Below are positions 59,922 through 64,000 of a stretch of DNA of 64,000 nt, in pieces. The DNA lies in assembly GCF_036345255.1 (NCBI RefSeq), contig NZ_CP107783.1, positions 6,060,001-6,124,000 of the forward strand, read 5' to 3'. The position numbers and the translations under genes are program-made. This stretch comes from Streptomyces sp. NBC_00569. Lineage in GTDB: Bacteria; Actinomycetota; Actinomycetes; Streptomycetales; Streptomycetaceae. The stretch's first letter is position 1, and each line of letters opens with the position of its first letter. Below the pieces are notes generated by a model. That model saw nothing but the letters and a program-made list of their open reading frames with translations, did no database searches and was not told the origin of the DNA.

Positions 59922-61561
59922 CTGACGAGCACAACCACGGTGGCCACGGCGGCCACCAGGGCGGCGGCTGGGAGCCGCTGCCCCAGGGGGACTACGACGC
60001 GGACGCCACCGCCTTCGTGCAGCTCCCCGAGGGTGGCCTGCCCGACGTGCCGCTGGCCGCGCCGGGACACGGTTACGTACCGCCGCAGATCACCATCGCG
60101 CCCGGCGGCCCCGCGGCCACGGACCCGGCGGCGACGGGCGTGTGGGTGCTGCCGCCCGACGTGACGGGCGCGCAGGCGGCCACGGGCGCGGCGACCGGCG
60201 AGGTGCACTGGCCCGAACCTGCCGAACACGCCGAACGCGCCGAACCGGCCGCTCCGGAGGCGATGCCTGCGTACGGCCACGGGGCCGGAGCGACCGGGCA
60301 GTGGAACTTCTCGGACGTCGAGCACCAGGCGTCGCCCGCCCACGACCATGCCGTGGCCGAGCCGGCGGGGCAGCCGGGACAGACCGGGCAGTGGTCGATT
60401 CCGGTCATCGCCGAAGGGGATCTTCCGGACGAGTCGGGCGAGTTCACCACATCGTCCATCGCCGCGCAGTGGGGCCGGACGCCTCCGGCGACGCTGCCGG
60501 GGGGCGCGGTGGCGCCCTGGGCGGCGGAGGAGTGGGCGCGGGAGCCTTCACGCGGAGTTCAGGAGGGCGAGTTCGAGCCCGATCCCGAGTTCGAGCCCGA
60601 AGTCGCGCCGGAGCAGGCGCAGGGGAACGTAAGCGGCATACACGCCGTACATGGTGAACACGGCGAACACGGCGAACACGGCGAACCCGAGCTGGTCGGG
60701 ACGGCGGACGGCGAGGCGCACGCCTTCGCGGACGTGGCCGCCGAGTCGGCGGAGGAGCCGGTGCGTATGCCGGCGGCCGAGGCTTCGGAGTTCGCGGAGA
60801 TCCCCGAGGGCCCGGAGACCTCTGAGGCTCCTGAGGCCACCGAGGCCCCCGACGTCACCGAAGCCCCCGCTCCTGAGGACGCCGCCTCCGAGGACGCCGC
60901 CCCCGAGGAGCCCGCCCCCGACGCCGTGGTCGTGCCCCTCCACGACGATCACCCCCTCGCCTCCTACGTCCTGCGGGTCAACGGCACCGACCGTCCCGTC
61001 ACCGGCGCCTGGATCGGCGAGTCCCTGCTCTACGTCCTGCGCGAGCGCCTCGGCCTCGCCGGGGCCAAGGACGGCTGCTCGCAGGGCGAGTGCGGTGCCT
61101 GCAACGTGCAGGTCGACGGCCGCCTCGTGGCCTCCTGCCTCGTGCCCGGCGCCACCGCCGCCGGCAGCGAAGTACGCACCGTGGAGGGCCTGGCCGCCGA
61201 CGGGCAGCCCTCCGACGTGCAGCGCGCCCTCGCCGGCCGCTGCGCCGTTCAGTGCGGATTCTGCGTGCCCGGCATGGCGATGACCGTGCACGACCTCCTC
61301 GAGGGCAACCCGGCCCCCACCGAACTGGAGACCCGGCAGGCGCTGTGCGGCAACCTGTGCCGCTGCTCCGGCTACCGCGGGATCCTGGACGCCGTGCAGC
61401 AGGTCGTCACCGAACGCGAGGCGACGGCGACGGGCGCGACCACCGCGACGGACCCGACGGGCCCCACCGCCTCCGCGGGTGACGCCGGGGGCGAGGCCCG
61501 CATCCCGCACCAGGCGGGACCCAGCGCGACCGAAGGTATTCAGGACGGAGGCCTGGCGTGA
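59918..61561 (+). CDS. [2Fe-2S] subunit of xanthine dehydrogenase-type enzyme with a long N-terminal extension
   Basis: 547 residues where 150-200 is usual. The catalytic part is the last about 200: LASYVLRVNGTDRPVTGAWIGESLLYVLRERLGL, first cluster GCSQGECGACNVQVDGRLVASC, second cluster GRCAVQCGFCVPGMAMT...LCGNLCRCSGYRGI. All eight cluster Cys are visible. The first about 345 residues are disordered and acidic: a His/Gly-rich start (DEHNHGGHGGHQGGG), TGQW repeats, a perfect HGEHGE repeat block near 245-257, and Pro/Glu/Ala repeats. GTG start by overlap with the previous stop. Its stop overlaps the next gene by GTGA. Confidence 0.92.
   Translation: MTDEHNHGGHGGHQGGGWEPLPQGDYDADATAFVQLPEGGLPDVPLAAPGHGYVPPQITIAPGGPAATDPAATGVWVLPPDVTGAQAATGAATGEVHWPEPAEHAERAEPAAPEAMPAYGHGAGATGQWNFSDVEHQASPAHDHAVAEPAGQPGQTGQWSIPVIAEGDLPDESGEFTTSSIAAQWGRTPPATLPGGAVAPWAAEEWAREPSRGVQEGEFEPDPEFEPEVAPEQAQGNVSGIHAVHGEHGEHGEHGEPELVGTADGEAHAFADVAAESAEEPVRMPAAEASEFAEIPEGPETSEAPEATEAPDVTEAPAPEDAASEDAAPEEPAPDAVVVPLHDDHPLASYVLRVNGTDRPVTGAWIGESLLYVLRERLGLAGAKDGCSQGECGACNVQVDGRLVASCLVPGATAAGSEVRTVEGLAADGQPSDVQRALAGRCAVQCGFCVPGMAMTVHDLLEGNPAPTELETRQALCGNLCRCSGYRGILDAVQQVVTEREATATGATTATDPTGPTASAGDAGGEARIPHQAGPSATEGIQDGGLA
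60653..60688 (+). repeat. Four tandem 9-bp repeats inside the Fe-S subunit gene
   Basis: GGTGAACAC, GGCGAACAC, GGCGAACAC, GGCGAACCC in a row, encoding the Gly-Glu-His triplets of the disordered extension. The number of copies may vary between strains. Confidence 0.85.
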
Positions 61562-63888
61562 GTGACGAAGCAACAGCCACCGCGCCCGCGGCCCCCGTGG
61601 CCGAGCCACTGCCGCACGGTCTCGGGGCCTCCCTGCCGCCCGCCGAGGCGCGCGCCAAGACGGAGGGCACCTTCCCTTACGCCGCCGACCTGTGGGCCGA
61701 GGGCCTGCTGTGGGCGGCCGTCCTGCGCTCCCCGCACCCGCACGCGCGCATCCTCTCCATCGACACCACCCACGCGCGCGAGATGCCCGGCGTACGCGCC
61801 GTCATCACGCACGAGGACGTCCCTGGAGCACCCCTCCCCGGCCACCGTGCCGCGGACCGCCCGGTGTTCGCCTCCGACGTCGTACGCCACCACGGCGAGG
61901 CCATCGCGGCCGTCGCCGCCGACCACCCGGACACCGCGCGCATGGCCGCGGCGGCCGTCATCGTCGAGTACGACGTGCTCGAACCGGTCACCGACCCCGA
62001 GCAGTCCTTCGCCGCCGAGCCCCTGCACCCCGACGGCAACCTGATCCGCCACATCCCCCTGCGCCACGGCGACCAGGACGCGGTCGGCGAAATCGTTGTC
62101 GAGGGCCAGTACCGCATCGGCCGCCAGGACCCGGCCCCCATCGGTGCCGAGGCCGGCCTCGCCGTCCCGCGGCCCGACGGGGGAGTGGAGCTCTACATCG
62201 CCTCCACCGACCCGCACGGCGACCGCGACCTCGCCGCCGCCCGCTACGGCCTCGAACCCGAGCGCGTGAAGGTCGTGGTCACGGGCGTGCCCGGGGCGAC
62301 CGGTGACCGCGAGGACCAGAGCTTCCAACTCCCGCTCGGCCTGCTCGCGTTGAGGACCGGCTGCCCGGTCAAGCTCACCGCTACGCGCGAGGAGTCCTTC
62401 CTCGGCCACGCCCACCGCCACCCCACCCTCCTGCGCTACCGCCACCACGCGGACGCCGAGGGCAAGCTGGTCAAGGTCGAGGCGCAGATCCTCCTCGACG
62501 CGGGCGCGTACGCCGACACGTCCTCGGAGGCGCTCGCCGCCGCCGTCTCCTTCGCCTGCGGCCCGTACGTCGTCCCGCACGCCTTCATCGAGGGCTGGGC
62601 GGTACGCACCAACAACCCGCCCTCCGGCCACGTACGCGGAGAAGGCGCCCTCCAGGTCTGCGCCGCGTACGAGGCACAGATGGACAAGCTGGCGAAGAAA
62701 CTCGGCATCGACCCGGCGGAGCTGCGTCTGCGCAACGCCCTGGCGACGGGCGACGTGCTCCCGACCGGGCAGACGGTGACGTGCCCGGCGCCGGTCGCCG
62801 AACTGCTGGGCGCGGTACGGGACTTCCCGTTGCCGGAGCTTCCCAGGGACACCCCCGAGGACGAGTGGCTGCTGCCCGGCGGCCCCGAGGGCGCGGGCGA
62901 ACCGGGTGCGGTGCGCCGCGGCGTCGGCTACGGCATCGGCATGGTGCACATGCTCGGCGCGGAAGGCACCGACGAGGTGTCGACGGCGACGGTGAAGGTC
63001 CACGACGGCGTGGCGACGGTCATCTGCGCTGCCGTGGAAACCGGCCAGGGCTTTACTACTTTGGCGAGGCAGATCGTCCAGGACACCCTCGGCATCGACG
63101 AGGTCCAGGTCGCCCCGGTCGACACGGACCAGCCACCGGCCGGCCCCGGCTGCCGCGGCCGCCACACGTGGGTGTCCGGCGGAGCGGTCGAACGCGCCGC
63201 GAAAATGGTCCGCACCCAGCTTCTCCAGCCCCTGGCGCACAAGTTCGGCATGTCCACGGAGCTGCTCCAGATCGCCGACGGCAAGATCACGTCGTACGAC
63301 GGAGTCCTGTCGACGACGGTCACCGAGGCGATGGACGGCAAGGAACTGTGGGCCACGGCCCAGTGCCGCCCGCACCCCACCGAACCCCTCGACGCCGACG
63401 GCCAGGGCGACGCCTTCGTGGGCCTCGCGTTCTGCGCGATCCGCGCGGTGGTCGACGTGGACATCGAACTCGGATCCGTACGGGTCGTGGAACTCGCGGT
63501 AGCCCAGGACGTGGGCAGGGTGTTGAACCCGGCTCAGCTGGCGGCCCGTATCGAGGCGGGCGTCACGCAGGGCGTGGGCGCGGCCCTCACGGAGAACCTC
63601 CGCACCCCGCGCGGCCTGGTCCGCCACCCCGACTTCACGGGCTACGCGCTCCCGACGTCCCTGGACGCCCCCGACATCCGCATCGTCAAACTGGTCGAGG
63701 AACGGGACGTGGTGGCCCCCTTCGGAGCGAAGGCGGCGAGCGCGGTCCCGGTGGTCGCGTCCCCGGCGGCAGTGGCCTCAGCGGTCCGCGCCGCGACGGG
63801 CCGCCCGGTCAACCGCCTCCCGATCCGGCCGCAGGCGGCGGTGGTCACGACGCCGGTGGCGTCGGCCATGGCGACGTCAACGGAGTGA
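61558..63888 (+). CDS. Molybdopterin-binding catalytic subunit, xanthine dehydrogenase family
   Basis: 776 residues, GTG start overlapping the previous stop. The first domain (PLPHGLGASLPPAEARAKTEGTFPYAADLWAEGLLWAAVLRSPHPHARILSIDT) is the aldehyde oxidase/xanthine dehydrogenase hammerhead. The Moco-binding part has GEAGLAVPRPDGG-like and EDQSFQLPLGLLALRTGCPVKLTATREESFLGHAHRHP stretches, RGEGALQVCAAYEAQMDKLAKKLGIDPAELRLRN, VETGQGFTTLARQIVQDTLGI and GRVLNPAQLAARIEAGVTQGVGAAL. It hydroxylates a substrate, possibly a purine, at the molybdenum centre. No maturation gene (xdhC-like) is seen before the window ends. Confidence 0.92.
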   Translation: MSDEATATAPAAPVAEPLPHGLGASLPPAEARAKTEGTFPYAADLWAEGLLWAAVLRSPHPHARILSIDTTHAREMPGVRAVITHEDVPGAPLPGHRAADRPVFASDVVRHHGEAIAAVAADHPDTARMAAAAVIVEYDVLEPVTDPEQSFAAEPLHPDGNLIRHIPLRHGDQDAVGEIVVEGQYRIGRQDPAPIGAEAGLAVPRPDGGVELYIASTDPHGDRDLAAARYGLEPERVKVVVTGVPGATGDREDQSFQLPLGLLALRTGCPVKLTATREESFLGHAHRHPTLLRYRHHADAEGKLVKVEAQILLDAGAYADTSSEALAAAVSFACGPYVVPHAFIEGWAVRTNNPPSGHVRGEGALQVCAAYEAQMDKLAKKLGIDPAELRLRNALATGDVLPTGQTVTCPAPVAELLGAVRDFPLPELPRDTPEDEWLLPGGPEGAGEPGAVRRGVGYGIGMVHMLGAEGTDEVSTATVKVHDGVATVICAAVETGQGFTTLARQIVQDTLGIDEVQVAPVDTDQPPAGPGCRGRHTWVSGGAVERAAKMVRTQLLQPLAHKFGMSTELLQIADGKITSYDGVLSTTVTEAMDGKELWATAQCRPHPTEPLDADGQGDAFVGLAFCAIRAVVDVDIELGSVRVVELAVAQDVGRVLNPAQLAARIEAGVTQGVGAALTENLRTPRGLVRHPDFTGYALPTSLDAPDIRIVKLVEERDVVAPFGAKAASAVPVVASPAAVASAVRAATGRPVNRLPIRPQAAVVTTPVASAMATSTE

Positions 63889-64000
63889 CTCCGTCGGTGT
63901 GTTGGGGGTAGAGCGGTCGTGGCATCAACGAGATGAGGCCGCAAGCGCGCCCCGCCCGTTGCGACTTGTGACGTGTCGTGTCGTTGTGTGACGTGTTGTT
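63889..64000. other. Window end, no gene recognised
   Basis: 112 bp with a low-complexity GTGACGTGT/GTCGTGTCGTTGTGTG run at the very end (about 63966-64000). Nothing coding is visible. Confidence 0.5.

Noticed and set aside
1..64000. tRNA genes or CRISPR array
   Set aside because: No T-arm-like GGTTCGANTCC was seen outside ssrA in intergenic DNA, and no regularly spaced repeats of CRISPR length were found.

Overview
The window is a high-GC, gene-dense piece of an actinomycete chromosome, almost certainly a Streptomyces species. Evidence: GTG/TTG starts and 4-bp ATGA/GTGA overlaps are common; there is a divisome ftsE-ftsX pair beside ctpA-like, smpB and a tmRNA with an ANTKRDS... tag; and there are a sigU/rsuA-type ECF pair, an HU gene, a CGNR regulator, a DUF3039 gene and a LAETG (sortase E-type) surface protein. 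From memory, the gene order from about 17.8 to 58.7 kb follows the core of the S. coelicolor chromosome around SCO2943-SCO2977. No transposase, integrase, phage gene, CRISPR array or tRNA gene was seen; the only non-coding RNA gene I am sure of is ssrA.

Layout. (1) 1-13.8 kb: a surface-glycopolymer cluster with a truncated membrane glycosyltransferase, an acyltransferase-3, two methyltransferases (one TylF-like), a GT4 enzyme, and three very large proteins that join an N-terminal GT2 module to a C-terminal CDP-glycerol glycerophosphotransferase (TagF-like) module. This suggests a teichoic-acid-like wall polymer or its decoration. (2) 13.9-17.6 kb (minus strand): a sugar ABC importer (binding protein plus two permeases) whose first permease carries an SdrD_B/Cna-B-like insert. 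(3) 17.8-24.5 kb: an FHA-FtsK protein divergent from two Ser/Thr kinases (pkaA/pkaB type). (4) 24.6-33.2 kb: prfB, a LAETG surface protein, a small zinc-ribbon membrane protein, ftsEX, an S41 protease, smpB, ssrA and a D-Ala-D-Ala carboxypeptidase. (5) 33.2-35.5 kb: a divergent MFS exporter and LysR pair. (6) 35.7-40.9 kb: the matA/matB locus (deacetylase-GT2 fusion for a PNAG-like exopolysaccharide) overlapped by an acyltransferase-3, then a Pro/Gly-rich membrane protein. (7) 41.1-44.5 kb: a NarK transporter, an NnaR-like HemD-winged-helix regulator and a CGNR protein. (8) 44.6-53.8 kb: sigU-rsuA, helD-like, a structured intergenic region that looks like a small RNA gene, malic enzyme, HU, murA, YqgE, DUF3039. 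(9) 54.0-58.7 kb: an ABC importer plus GH20 hexosaminidase operon, with a DasR-like operator inside its likely promoter. (10) 59.0-63.9 kb: a three-subunit xanthine-dehydrogenase/CO-dehydrogenase-type molybdoenzyme whose Fe-S subunit has a very long disordered N-terminal extension.

Common theme: much of the window concerns the cell envelope and its sugar currency. It makes wall and capsule polymers (TagF fusions, matAB, murA, dac), remodels the wall at division (ftsEX), and recovers amino sugars (hexosaminidase and importer under probable DasR control). No strikingly new defence or mobile system is visible. The most promising unexplained items are the intergenic RNA near 48.6 kb, the SdrD_B insert in a permease, the FHA-FtsK protein with a Lys-to-Arg Walker A beside two kinases, and the extended Fe-S subunit.
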